In this document: positions 1-6,481 of the stretch, piece by piece
Numbering within the stretch: position 1 is the stretch's first letter
How the letters are laid out: the number at the start of each line of letters is the position of its first letter
Assembly: GCA_049680295.1 (NCBI GenBank)
Contig: JBAUHN010000395.1
Coordinates: forward strand, 1-8,513
Length of the DNA stretch: 8,513 bases
Direction: 5' to 3'
From: JBAUHN01 sp049680295
GTDB lineage: Bacteria > Pseudomonadota > Alphaproteobacteria > Rhodobacterales > Rhodobacteraceae
Notes under the pieces: model-generated
Seen by the model: the letters and a program-made list of their open reading frames with translations, nothing else
The model's database searches: none
Told to the model about the DNA's origin: nothing
Translations under genes and position numbers: made by a program

Positions 1-504
1 GACCAATACTTTGCCATCCGGCAATTGCGTCGGGCGTTTATAGTCAAGCGGTGTGAAGGATTGAATGTGCGCAGGCAGATCTCGGGCAAGCCCCGGGATT
101 TTTGGACGCGCGCAGGCACCATTTGCCATCACCACGCTGTCGCTGTGGATCATGCCCTGATCCGTTTGGATCCGGTAACGGCCTGATGTTCCGGTCACGG
201 ATAAAACGGTGGTTTGGTTTCGAACAGGTGCGCTGTTTTGTGCTGCGCAATCGTCAAAGCGCGAGATTAATTCCGAGACTTGCATATAGCCGTCAGGGTC
301 GGGGCCGCAGTATCTGTGACCGGGCAATCCGTTCATCCAATTTGGGCTTAGCAGGCGCAGACTGTCCCACCGTTCGGTGCGCCAGCTGTTGGCAATTTGT
401 CCGCGCTCAAGGATCATATGATCCACACCGCGCTGCATCAGCGCGTGGCTCATGGCAAGACCGGATTGACCGGCGCCGATGATTACTGAGGTTGTACGGT
501 TCAT
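1..504 (-). CDS. FAD-dependent oxidoreductase / flavin monooxygenase-like protein, N-terminal part (runs off left edge)
   Basis: This leftward reading frame is open from an ATG at 504 to the window edge, giving 168 residues with no stop, so only the N-terminal part is visible. Residues 7-15 carry a Rossmann FAD-binding motif (VIIGAGQSG, G10-x-G12-x-x-G15), and E33 ends the second strand at the usual ribose-binding place. Residues 41-63 (WRTERWDSLRLL, then PNW and LPG) are typical of the CzcO / flavin-containing monooxygenase-like group. ANGACARPKIPG (127-138) matches the ATG-like motif that closes the first FAD domain. Such proteins use NAD(P)H and flavin to oxidise small organic or sulfur/nitrogen substrates; the substrate here is unknown. 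An AAGGA ribosome site lies about 9 nt upstream of the ATG. It lies 112 nt downstream of the codirectional OsmC gene, so co-transcription is possible, although a hairpin lies between them. The flavoprotein assignment is secure; the exact subfamily is not. Confidence 0.88.
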   Translation of the reverse strand, partial: MNRTTSVIIGAGQSGLAMSHALMQRGVDHMILERGQIANSWRTERWDSLRLLSPNWMNGLPGHRYCGPDPDGYMQVSELISRFDDCAAQNSAPVRNQTTVLSVTGTSGRYRIQTDQGMIHSDSVVMANGACARPKIPGLARDLPAHIQSFTPLDYKRPTQLPDGKVLV

Positions 505-575
505 TTGGCTAATCCTTTTTTGCTGGGTCGCGCCTTTGGGCATGTGACCCCATGGCGAAATCATCCGGAAATTGC

Positions 576-606
576 AGCGGTGGCGGCGGGAGGATCCGCC
601 ACCGCT
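576..606 (-). terminator. Strong GC hairpin between osmC-like gene and FAD oxidoreductase gene
   Basis: A perfect 11-bp inverted repeat (AGCGGTGGCGG at 576-586, its complement at 596-606) encloses a 9-nt loop. It begins 10 nt after the OsmC stop codon in the direction of transcription. Only a short AATTT follows on the leftward transcript, so it lacks the U-run of a classic intrinsic terminator. It may be an attenuator, a partial terminator or a 3'-end stabiliser that lowers expression of the oxidoreductase relative to osmC. Confidence 0.55.
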
Positions 607-616
607 TGGGCCTCAG

Positions 617-1183
617 TCAGGTGACGCTGACGTGGACATTTGTGGGGTTTGCTATGATATCAAAAACAGCCGACCGTTTTTGTGACTGGGCAACAATGGC
701 TGCGATTTCATCGCGCGTCGCATCGGCGTCGATGTCAAAGGTAATCCGAATGGCGCTAAATCCGTTGCGCACATCCGCATCAATGCCAAGGATGCCCGAG
801 ATATCCATGCTGCCCTCAACCATCGCTTTGACGGAATTCAGCTGAATGTCACGGTTTTGCGCGACCGAGGCGACACCGGCCGTCAGGCAGCTTGCCAGTG
901 CTGACAGCACGATCTCAACCGGGGTTGCACCCTTGTCGCCAGCGGCGAATTGCGGCGGGTGGTCGGCGTCAATTGTAAAGGCGGCACTATGGCTTTGTTC
1001 TTCGCCAAGGCCGAAAAACCCTGCGACGGTTGAGCGGCTGTGAACGCCGCCCATCCAGTTGCATTCGGCGCGCCAGATGAATTGCGCGGCGGCGGGTGTC
1101 TCGGTCAAGGCGGCCCGTGCGCCAAGCAGTGCATCGACGTTTACACCGTTGTCTGTTGTTTTGATTTCCGTCTGTACGTTCAT
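617..1183 (-). CDS. OsmC/Ohr-superfamily protein lacking the second catalytic cysteine
   Basis: A 188-residue protein of the OsmC family, whose classic members (OsmC, Ohr) are thiol peroxidases that reduce organic hydroperoxides with a pair of cysteines. The central motif GATPVEIVLSALASCLTAGV (residues 85-104) contains the expected first cysteine, C99. At the usual second position the sequence reads SQKRSAVFD (167-175), with S171 where peroxidatic members carry cysteine. The only other cysteine is C41. Classic two-cysteine peroxidase chemistry is therefore doubtful, and it may belong to the OsmC-like subgroups of unknown activity. The ATG at 1183 is preferred over one at 1228 because GGAG sits about 7 nt upstream of it and the family similarity begins shortly after it. 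It is divergent from the sulfatase and codirectional with the FAD oxidoreductase, hinting at an oxidative or sulfur-related role. No signal peptide is seen, so it is probably cytoplasmic. Confidence 0.9.
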   Translation of the reverse strand: MNVQTEIKTTDNGVNVDALLGARAALTETPAAAQFIWRAECNWMGGVHSRSTVAGFFGLGEEQSHSAAFTIDADHPPQFAAGDKGATPVEIVLSALASCLTAGVASVAQNRDIQLNSVKAMVEGSMDISGILGIDADVRNGFSAIRITFDIDADATRDEIAAIVAQSQKRSAVFDIIANPTNVHVSVT

Positions 1184-1224
1184 TGTCTTGCTCCGTTTGG
1201 GTAAGGTTGTGGTTTGCAAGACAA
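1183..1224 (-). promoter_or_regulatory. Leader inverted repeat bracketing the osmC ribosome binding site and start
   Basis: A perfect 9-bp inverted repeat, TTGTCTTGC (1183-1191) and GCAAGACAA (1216-1224), is separated by 24 nt. In the osmC transcript the second arm ends on the first base of the ATG and the GGAG ribosome site falls at the edge of the loop and arm. Folding could hinder initiation; alternatively the arms could be a DNA operator. The repeat is seen directly; its role is inferred. Confidence 0.4.
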
Positions 1225-1251
1225 GCAATGCAGGTGCGATGTTTCAGTCCG

Positions 1252-1280
1252 ATTTCGCGATGCGGGGGGAATTGTTTCAA
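1252..1280 (-). promoter_or_regulatory. Candidate sigma-70-like promoter for the leftward osmC unit
   Basis: On the minus strand TTGAAA (1280-1275) is followed after 17 nt by CGAAAT (1257-1252). The -35 matches 5 of 6 consensus positions, the -10 only 3 of 6. It would give a leader of about 60 nt holding the inverted repeat next to the start codon. Weak evidence. Confidence 0.25.
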
Positions 1281-1283
1281 TTC
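1269..1283. promoter_or_regulatory. Perfect 15-bp palindrome in the osmC/sulfatase divergent region (candidate operator)
   Basis: GAATTGTTTCAATTC has 6-bp perfect arms around a 3-nt centre. It lies 86 bp from the osmC start and 229 bp from the sulfatase start and overlaps the -35 element of promoter candidates on both strands. Size and symmetry fit a dimeric repressor or activator such as a MarR-type protein, but no regulator gene is in the window and the binder is unknown. Confidence 0.4.
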
Positions 1284-1300
1284 ATTCAGTTGTGTTAATA
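1272..1300 (+). promoter_or_regulatory. Weak candidate promoter for the rightward sulfatase transcript
   Basis: TTGTTT at 1272-1277 and TTAATA at 1295-1300 are separated by 17 nt in an AT-rich pocket. Both hexamers are poor matches to consensus; the case rests on spacing, base composition and overlap with the palindrome. It would leave a leader of about 200 nt before the sulfatase. Confidence 0.2.
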
Positions 1301-1301
1301 A

Positions 1302-1490
1302 AGGCGCCGTTTTTCGAAACCTTGGTCTCTGTGGGTGGGGGCAGGCGGTTTAGTATCGACCGTAGCAAAGCTTATGTGGATGACCTTGCGGCCCTGCAAA
1401 AAACAAGGCAGGTTGCGCCTCAACGAGCGTGGCCAATTTTCGCCGGAGTGGCATTTCGTGGGCGAGTTCGCGCAAAGGTGTGCCGGGTGA
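1302..1490 (+). other. Unassigned stretch between divergent genes, with a short open frame
   Basis: About 190 bp before the sulfatase has no recognisable gene. One forward frame is open from 1302 to a TGA at 1488-1490, with a possible ATG at 1374 (38 residues, including the segment NERGQFSPEWHFVGEF). There is no good ribosome site before that ATG and I recognise no family. It could be a long leader, a small peptide gene or a decayed gene end. Confidence 0.2.
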
Positions 1491-1497
1491 TACTGTG

Positions 1498-1503
1498 AAG
1501 GAG
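1498..1503 (+). promoter_or_regulatory. Ribosome binding site AAGGAG deciding the sulfatase start
   Basis: AAGGAG lies 8 nt before the ATG at 1512 and only 5 nt before an overlapping in-frame GTG at 1509. The spacing favours the ATG. Confidence 0.75.
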
Positions 1504-1511
1504 ATCAAGTG

Positions 1512-3158
1512 ATGTCTGCCAAGAATATCCTCTACATCATGTTCGATCAGCTGCGGTATGACTACCTCGGCTGCACCGGGCACCCGCATCTGAAGACACC
1601 GCATTTGGACCGTTTAGCAGCCAAAGGTGTTCGATTTTCGCATTGCTATGTACAGTCACCGATTTGCGGCCCCTCAAGGATGAGCGCGTACACAGGGCGT
1701 TATGTGCATTCCCATGGGGCAGCCTGGAACAACTATCCGCTGAAAGTCGGAGAACAGACATTGGGCGATCATCTGCGCGACCGGGACATGGATTGCTGGT
1801 TGATTGGCAAAACCCATATGCAGGTAGATGACGCTGGCATGGAGCGGCTGGGGATCTCGCGCGACAGTATCATCGGCGCACGGGTGGGGGAATGTGGTTT
1901 TGACGTGTTTGAACGGGATGATGGGCTTTGGGGTGAAGGCCCCGGCGGGACTTATGATGACAGGCCATCCCCCTATAATGCCTATCTGAAATCCAAAGGG
2001 TATTCGGCGGAAAACCCCTGGCTGCACAATGCCAATGCGGGTCTCGATGCGCAGGGCGATATTGCATCCGGTTGGTTTCTGCGTCATTCCGATAAGGCCG
2101 CCAACATTGCCGAAGAAGACAGCGAGACGCCATGGTTGACAGGGCGCGCGATGGATTTCATAGATCAAAAAGCCCGCGAAAACGCGCGTCCCTGGTTGTG
2201 CCATCTGTCCTATATCAAACCGCATTGGCCGTATATCGTGCCTGCACCCTATCATGACATGTACGGCGCCGATGATCTGGTGCCGCCGGTCCGTGACATG
2301 GCTGAACGTGACAATCCACACCCCATCTATAAGGCGTTCATGGACAAAGAAGTGGGGCGCAATTTCAGCCGTGATGAGGTGCGCGACACGGTGCTTCCGG
2401 CTTATATGGGATTGATCAAACAGGCAGATGACCAAATGGGGCGGCTTTTTGACTGGCTCGAAACGCAAGGACATATGAAGGATACCATGATCGTGGTGAC
2501 CTCGGACCATGGCGATTATATGGGGGACCATTGGATGGGCGAGAAAGACCTGTTTCACGATCCTTCCGTGCGGGTGCCGCTGATCATTTACGACCCGTCA
2601 CCCGCCGCCGATAAAACACGCGGCACTGTCTGCGACGCTTTGGTTGAAAGCATAGATCTGACAGCGACATTTATTGACATGGCGGGCGATGTGCCCGGCC
2701 ATATCGTTGAGGGGCGGTCGCTGTTGCCCTACATTCACGGCACACCGCCTGCCGAGTGGCGCAGCTTTGCGGTCAGCGAATATGATTATTCTACATCCTC
2801 CGCGGCCAATCATCTGGATGTGCACCCCAGACATGCGCGGTTGTTCATGCTGGTGGATCATCAATGGAAATGCATCTTTGCGGATGGCGGTTTTCGCCCC
2901 ATGCTATTCGATCTGACCAATGATCCAAATGAGTTGGTCGACTTGGGCGACAGCGACGCACATGGCGACATCATAGCAACGTTCCGCGAAAGATTGTCGG
3001 CCTGGGCACGCCGCCCGTCGCAGCGGACATCCATACCCGACGATGCTGTGATCGCTGCGCGCGAGGGTAAGACCGAGCCGCTGGGGCTGTTCATCGGTGT
3101 CTGGCACGAAGACGATAAACCGCCCGAGATGTCCGCCAAAGCGCGCGGAAAAAGCTAG
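1512..3158 (+). CDS. Type I (formylglycine-dependent) sulfatase, alkaline phosphatase superfamily
   Basis: A 548-residue hydrolase expected to cleave a sulfate ester. Residues 52-63 read CGPSRMSAYTGR: C52 lies in the C-x-P-S-R signature that formylglycine-generating enzyme converts to the catalytic aldehyde. Other expected active-site residues are visible: metal ligands D12 and Q13 (MFDQLRYD), N73, K100 and H102 in GKTH, H238 in KPHWPY, D332 and H333 in TSDHGD, and K345 in GEKDLF. K100-x-H102 is the sulfatase pattern; as I recall, the related phosphonate monoester hydrolases have Tyr and Thr there. The spacings C52-N73 and D332-K345 agree with those enzymes, so phosphodiester or phosphonate activity cannot be fully excluded. 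There is no signal peptide, so it is probably cytoplasmic and acts on an imported or internal substrate, which I cannot name. It appears full length, ending just where an IS remnant begins. Confidence 0.93.
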   Translation: MSAKNILYIMFDQLRYDYLGCTGHPHLKTPHLDRLAAKGVRFSHCYVQSPICGPSRMSAYTGRYVHSHGAAWNNYPLKVGEQTLGDHLRDRDMDCWLIGKTHMQVDDAGMERLGISRDSIIGARVGECGFDVFERDDGLWGEGPGGTYDDRPSPYNAYLKSKGYSAENPWLHNANAGLDAQGDIASGWFLRHSDKAANIAEEDSETPWLTGRAMDFIDQKARENARPWLCHLSYIKPHWPYIVPAPYHDMYGADDLVPPVRDMAERDNPHPIYKAFMDKEVGRNFSRDEVRDTVLPAYMGLIKQADDQMGRLFDWLETQGHMKDTMIVVTSDHGDYMGDHWMGEKDLFHDPSVRVPLIIYDPSPAADKTRGTVCDALVESIDLTATFIDMAGDVPGHIVEGRSLLPYIHGTPPAEWRSFAVSEYDYSTSSAANHLDVHPRHARLFMLVDHQWKCIFADGGFRPMLFDLTNDPNELVDLGDSDAHGDIIATFRERLSAWARRPSQRTSIPDDAVIAAREGKTEPLGLFIGVWHEDDKPPEMSAKARGKS

Positions 3159-3279
3159 GATCAAGACCCCGGACGAACAATTTTGTGTCGATGTAATGAA
3201 TGTAGCCATCCACAAGTTTGGTCTGCCAGAGATCACGAATACCGAAAGTCATATGATGGTCACCAGTTCTCGGGTGGTT
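3157..3279 (+). pseudogene. Remnant of an IS3-family OrfB transposase (integrase-like DDE domain)
   Basis: A frame different from the sulfatase reads ARIKTPDEQFC, then VDVMNVAIHKFG, then LPEITNTES, and ends at a TGA at 3280-3282. From memory, IS3-family OrfB proteins of Rhodobacterales read RISNTLEAEFC, VEALNEAIHKFG, PPEIMNTDQGSQFTS at this place, so about 30 residues line up. The second DDE aspartate (NTD) is changed to glutamate and the GSQF that follows is lost. The N-terminal two thirds and the C-terminal catalytic end are missing, so this is a dead fragment. It starts at the sulfatase stop codon, so the decayed element lies directly against that gene. Confidence 0.65.
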
Positions 3280-3288
3280 TGATCAAAC
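3277..3288. repeat. Perfect 12-bp palindrome GTTTGATCAAAC
   Basis: The palindrome sits across the end of the IS3 OrfB remnant. It may mark a junction left by element decay, or be a protein-binding site. It contains TTGATCAA, which occurs five times in the window. It is not an FNR box, as the second half-site is missing. Confidence 0.35.
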
Positions 3289-3657
3289 ACCGATCGACCA
3301 TTCGTTGGTTTGGTGCCGTATGGCTTCTCGGCGTGATCTGACTTTCTCTCCGATAGACCTGACACGTGTCTTGCGCAGGACCTGTCGACCGCCCTGGGAA
3401 TGCCCTGAGGTGAGGCTTTGTCTCGAAGACGTCGCGCATTGATACGCTTCAGAAAGTGCGCTGCATTGAGGCAAGGCGGCTCGGCCGTCCACAATACCTT
3501 TTCCTTGGCAATTGGCGCGCGTCGTCGCTGAAACGGCATTCAAAAACACCTCATGCGAGCGGCGGGGCGCATGGCTGCGGCACGGCTCAAAAAAATCTGC
3601 AACACTTCCAGCACCTTGGTTCATTGGGTCAGATCATGCCTTGATCTTGGACGGTCT
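3283..3657. other. Gene-free, probably decayed mobile-element DNA
   Basis: No frame here gives a protein I recognise on either strand, although several uninterrupted frames of 60-110 codons exist. A forward frame around 3420-3530 reads SRRRALIRFRK and then GSAVHNTFSL before a stop. This weakly recalls the C-terminal end of IS6-type transposases (RRR, RFR, VHNTF or VHNHF), but the spacing is off by several residues. Together with the IS3 remnant upstream this suggests a graveyard of insertion sequences. No terminal inverted repeats or target duplications are visible. Confidence 0.35.
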
Positions 3658-3686
3658 TTGATCAATTGCTGTGGCTGAATTAATTA
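3658..3686 (+). promoter_or_regulatory. Weak candidate promoter for the PiT transporter gene
   Basis: TTGATC (3658-3663) and TAATTA (3681-3686) are separated by 17 nt, just upstream of the transporter start. The -10 is poor. No Pho box is visible, so phosphate control is not supported by the sequence. Confidence 0.22.
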
Positions 3687-3701
3687 CCCTTGGGGGGTGC
3701 T

Positions 3702-5186
3702 GTGGCAGACAATCATGACGACGCACGTCATCTTGAAACTCTCGATCGGGATTTGGCGCGATATTCTGGGCTGGAAATGGCAACCGCCTACGCATCGCGT
3801 CCGATGGTTGGACCAGGCATATCGTTGGTATTTGTCGTTTTAGCCGGGTTGGCTGCGGCGCTGTTTTTCGGTTCTGTGGATAACACGTTCATCGTTGTCG
3901 CGGCGGCCTGTCTTGGGGCCTATATGGCGCTGAATATTGGGGCCAACGATGTCGCAAACAACATGGGGCCTGCTGTTGGGGCCAACGCGCTGTCGATGGG
4001 GGCAGCCATTGGCATTGCGATTGTTTTTGAGAGCGCGGGCGCGCTTATTGCCGGTGGCGATGTGGTGTCAACAATCGCCAAAGGCATCATCGCACCTGAA
4101 AGCATGGGCGATGCGCGAACCTTCATATGGGCGATGATGGCGGCACTTTTGTCAGCCGCACTTTGGGTAAACCTGGCCACATGGATCGGCGCCCCTGTGT
4201 CGACCACGCATTCGGTTGTGGGCGGCGTGATGGGGGCGGGCATTGCCTCGGCGGGATTGGCCGCCGTCAGCTGGCCCACCATGTCGAAGATCGCCGCAAG
4301 CTGGGTGATATCCCCGCTGTTGGGTGGTTTGATCGCTGCCGCGTTCTTGTGGGTGATCAAATCCCGCATCATTTACCGCGATGACAAGATCGCCGCCGCG
4401 CGCAAATGGGTGCCTTTGTTGGTCGGCATCATGGCCGGTGCATTTGCCTCCTATCTTGCTTTGAAGGGCTTGAAAAAGATCATGAAAATTGATCTTGGTG
4501 CGGCTGTGCTGATTGGCGCGGCTGTTGGTGCTTTGGTTTGGGCTGCGATGATCCCTGTGATCAAACGGCAATCCGAAGGACTAGAGAACCGAAACAAATC
4601 ATTGAAAACCCTGTTTGGTGTTCCCTTGGTGGTGTCTGCCGCATTGCTTAGTTTTGCCCATGGCGCCAATGACGTTGCAAACGCCGTCGGGCCGCTGGCG
4701 GCCATCGTGCAGGCCGCGCAATCGGGCGATTTTGCAGCGGACGTCAGCATTCCGTTTTGGGTTATGATCATCGGTGCTTTTGGTATTTCATTTGGACTGT
4801 TCCTATTCGGGCCAAAGCTGATCCGAATGGTCGGTAGCCAGATCACCAAACTTAACCCAATGCGCGCGTATTGCGTAGCCCTGTCAGCGGCGATCACTGT
4901 GATTGTCGCCAGTTGGTTGGGCCTGCCTGTCAGTTCAACTCACATCGCTGTGGGTGGTGTTTTTGGTGTTGGTTTCTTCCGCGAATGGGACGCTGAGCGG
5001 CGGTTGAAAAAGGCGCGCCTGACGGTACCTGCCCGAACCGTCTTTGCCCCCGAAGAACGCCGACGCAGAAAACTGGTGCGCCGGTCGCATTTTATGACGA
5101 TTATTGCAGCATGGCTAATTACGGTTCCGGCAGCGGCGATCATTTCAGGTCTGATCTTTGTCGCGATACAGGCGGTCCTGGGGTGA
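3702..5186 (+). CDS. PiT-family inorganic phosphate (or sulfate) transporter
   Basis: A 494-residue polytopic inner-membrane permease of the PiT family, which imports phosphate with a cation; some members (CysP type) carry sulfate. The family's internal duplication is clear: GANDVANNMGP at residues 80-90 and GANDVANAVGP at 321-331, plus GAPVSTTH from 163 and GLPVSSTH from 407, each followed by a glycine-rich V-G-G-V helix. About 10-12 hydrophobic segments are visible, with a basic loop (ERRRRKLVRRS) before the last helix. The frame extends up to a TTG at 3690, but the GTG at 3702 is preferred because the G-rich GGGGGG at 3692-3697 can act as its ribosome site; the start is uncertain by four codons. 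The gene stands alone, with an IS graveyard upstream and a convergent gene 4 bp downstream. No phoU-like partner is seen. Family sure; substrate not. Confidence 0.92.
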   Translation: MADNHDDARHLETLDRDLARYSGLEMATAYASRPMVGPGISLVFVVLAGLAAALFFGSVDNTFIVVAAACLGAYMALNIGANDVANNMGPAVGANALSMGAAIGIAIVFESAGALIAGGDVVSTIAKGIIAPESMGDARTFIWAMMAALLSAALWVNLATWIGAPVSTTHSVVGGVMGAGIASAGLAAVSWPTMSKIAASWVISPLLGGLIAAAFLWVIKSRIIYRDDKIAAARKWVPLLVGIMAGAFASYLALKGLKKIMKIDLGAAVLIGAAVGALVWAAMIPVIKRQSEGLENRNKSLKTLFGVPLVVSAALLSFAHGANDVANAVGPLAAIVQAAQSGDFAADVSIPFWVMIIGAFGISFGLFLFGPKLIRMVGSQITKLNPMRAYCVALSAAITVIVASWLGLPVSSTHIAVGGVFGVGFFREWDAERRLKKARLTVPARTVFAPEERRRRKLVRRSHFMTIIAAWLITVPAAAIISGLIFVAIQAVLG

Positions 5187-5190
5187 TACA

Positions 5191-5976
5191 TCAGCCGTGA
5201 TCTGGAGGCGCAGCTTTGATCAAAAGCCGGTACAGGTGCCATGAGGAATGGCCAAGCCACGGCAAGACAACCAAAAGTCCCAAAAACAACGGTAACATCG
5301 CCACCAGCGTAAGCACTGCGATCAGCCCAGCCCAACACAGCATGACCGCCGGGTGGGCTGTGACGTATTGAAAGCTGGCAATCATCGCGGTGACGAAATC
5401 CACTTCACGGTCCAGCAAAATCGGCATGGCCAGCACCGTTATCATGTATAAAAGCAGCGCAAAAAGCCCACCAATTACCGTGCCGAAGGCAAGCATTCCG
5501 ATGCCGTTTGGCGTCAGAAACACGTCCAGCGAGCTCGTGATATTGGTCATTGTCGAAAGGCCAAGAAACAATGCGAAAATCATGTGTCCGACAAAGAACC
5601 AGAACATAAACATCACAATGATGATGGCGCAAAGCGATGGGAGTTGCCGCTGACCTTGATGGATGACGACGCTGAACACCTTACTTGCCGTCAGGGGGTG
5701 CCCGACTTCCAGCCGTCGCGACACTTCGTATAATCCGACAGCCGCAAAAGGTCCGATCAGCGGAAAGCCGATGGCAGCAAGCACCATCCAAAACGTGGTG
5801 CCTGTGGCAATCGTTATCCAGAAAATGGCCCATCCGCCCAGCACATAGACCAATGAGAAAAGCAGCCCGAAAAGGGGGGCCGCACGGACATCCCCCCACC
5901 CCAATGCCAAAGCCTGAGTTAGCATCTGCGGCGACACGGCACCCAATACGGGCAGGCCAAACTCTTTCTTGTTCAT
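5191..5976 (-). CDS. DUF2189-family integral membrane protein
   Basis: A 261-residue membrane protein of the DUF2189 family; its function is not known. Family hallmarks are visible: WGDVRAAPLFGLLF (27-40), the glycine/proline-rich GFPLIGPFAAVGLYEVSRRL (70-89), and PILLDREVDFVTAMIAS (185-201). Hydrophobic segments lie around 36-58, 62-83, 114-140, 160-185 and 210-240, giving about six helices. The ATG at 5976 is chosen because the protein then begins just before family similarity. It has only a weak ribosome site, and an alternative ATG at 6036 would overlap the upstream stress-protein gene by 25 bp. The gap of 35 bp to that gene and the shared direction suggest one operon, perhaps with translational coupling. 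Its stop lies 4 bp from the stop of the convergent PiT gene, so there is no separate terminator. Confidence 0.87.
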   Translation of the reverse strand: MNKKEFGLPVLGAVSPQMLTQALALGWGDVRAAPLFGLLFSLVYVLGGWAIFWITIATGTTFWMVLAAIGFPLIGPFAAVGLYEVSRRLEVGHPLTASKVFSVVIHQGQRQLPSLCAIIIVMFMFWFFVGHMIFALFLGLSTMTNITSSLDVFLTPNGIGMLAFGTVIGGLFALLLYMITVLAMPILLDREVDFVTAMIASFQYVTAHPAVMLCWAGLIAVLTLVAMLPLFLGLLVVLPWLGHSSWHLYRLLIKAAPPDHG

Positions 5977-6011
5977 TTCAATTCGATCGCTATTCAAGTG
6001 TCTGATCTGCC

Positions 6012-6428
6012 CTAACGTAGAACATGCACAGCGCATGTCGCGTGGCGCACCACATGCCCCGCAGTCGAGCCAAGAAAGTAGTCCTCAATCCCTGGCCTAT
6101 GGGAGGCGATCACAATGCAATCCACGTCGTGCTGTTCTGCATAATCCAGAATTGATCTGCTGGAGTGTCCTAAAGTGACCGCCGGTGTGCAATTCTTGCC
6201 AATGTCGCCCGCCAGGTTGCGCAATTTCTCAAGCGCACTGGCGCGATTTGCTACCAGCGTTCCTTCGGGCAGAAACGAGGCGACATAAGATGGAATTTCT
6301 TCAAGAACATGTAAAAGGGTAATCTGCCCATCAGTGTTCAACAGCTTTTGCGCAATGGTAGTGTATGGTTCATTCATTACAACGTGGTCGGTGTCCAAAG
6401 CGTTACAAACGAGGATATGATCGTACAT
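6012..6428 (-). CDS. Universal stress protein, UspF/UspG-like
   Basis: A 138-residue single-domain universal stress protein, a cytoplasmic dimer-forming nucleotide-binding fold linked to stress survival. It starts MYDHILVCNALD and ends with SHRPGIEDYFLGSTAGHVVR from residue 109, then HATCAVHVLR. That ending resembles the UspF/UspG type: G120-S121 keeps the phosphate-contacting G-S, while the first part of the usual G-x-x-G stretch is altered to R-P-G-I. ATP binding is therefore plausible but not certain. The ATG at 6428 is chosen over one at 6476 because AGGAG lies 7 nt upstream and the Usp fold begins there. A DUF2189 gene follows after 35 bp. An FNR-type box 60 bp before the start suggests induction at low oxygen, a common control of usp genes. 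Confidence 0.92.
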   Translation of the reverse strand: MYDHILVCNALDTDHVVMNEPYTTIAQKLLNTDGQITLLHVLEEIPSYVASFLPEGTLVANRASALEKLRNLAGDIGKNCTPAVTLGHSSRSILDYAEQHDVDCIVIASHRPGIEDYFLGSTAGHVVRHATCAVHVLR

Positions 6429-6454
6429 ACGAAATCTCCTTTTTTTCTGTGAAT

Positions 6455-6460
6455 AGCGTA
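6455..6460 (-). promoter_or_regulatory. Candidate -10 element of the usp promoter
   Basis: TACGCT on the minus strand is centred 31 nt downstream of the FNR-box centre, the spacing expected when the activator is centred near -41.5 (class II). It matches only 3 of 6 consensus positions, which fits an activator-dependent promoter. Confidence 0.35.
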
Positions 6461-6481
6461 TGGCCATTCCAGGCAATCGCT

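Noticed and set aside
102..482. Rightward open frame of 126 codons at the left end
   Set aside because: It lies antisense to the FAD oxidoreductase, whose motifs are clear, and has no domain of its own.
1674..2558. Long leftward open frame (294 codons) inside the sulfatase gene
   Set aside because: It is antisense to a well-supported sulfatase with all catalytic residues and shows no recognisable domain; it is a codon-bias shadow.
3277..3288. Possible FNR box at GTTTGATCAAAC
   Set aside because: The FNR consensus needs TTGAT-N4-ATCAA; here the half-sites overlap without the spacer and there is no gene start suitably near.
3283..3624. Leftward open frames of about 96-113 codons in the gene-free stretch
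   Set aside because: They are arginine/serine-rich with no family resemblance and lie in DNA that appears to be decayed mobile-element sequence.
3920..4897. Leftward open frames (139-150 codons) within the PiT gene
   Set aside because: They are antisense shadows of the duplicated PiT motifs, rich in Ala/Pro/Thr as expected for the complement of membrane-protein codons.
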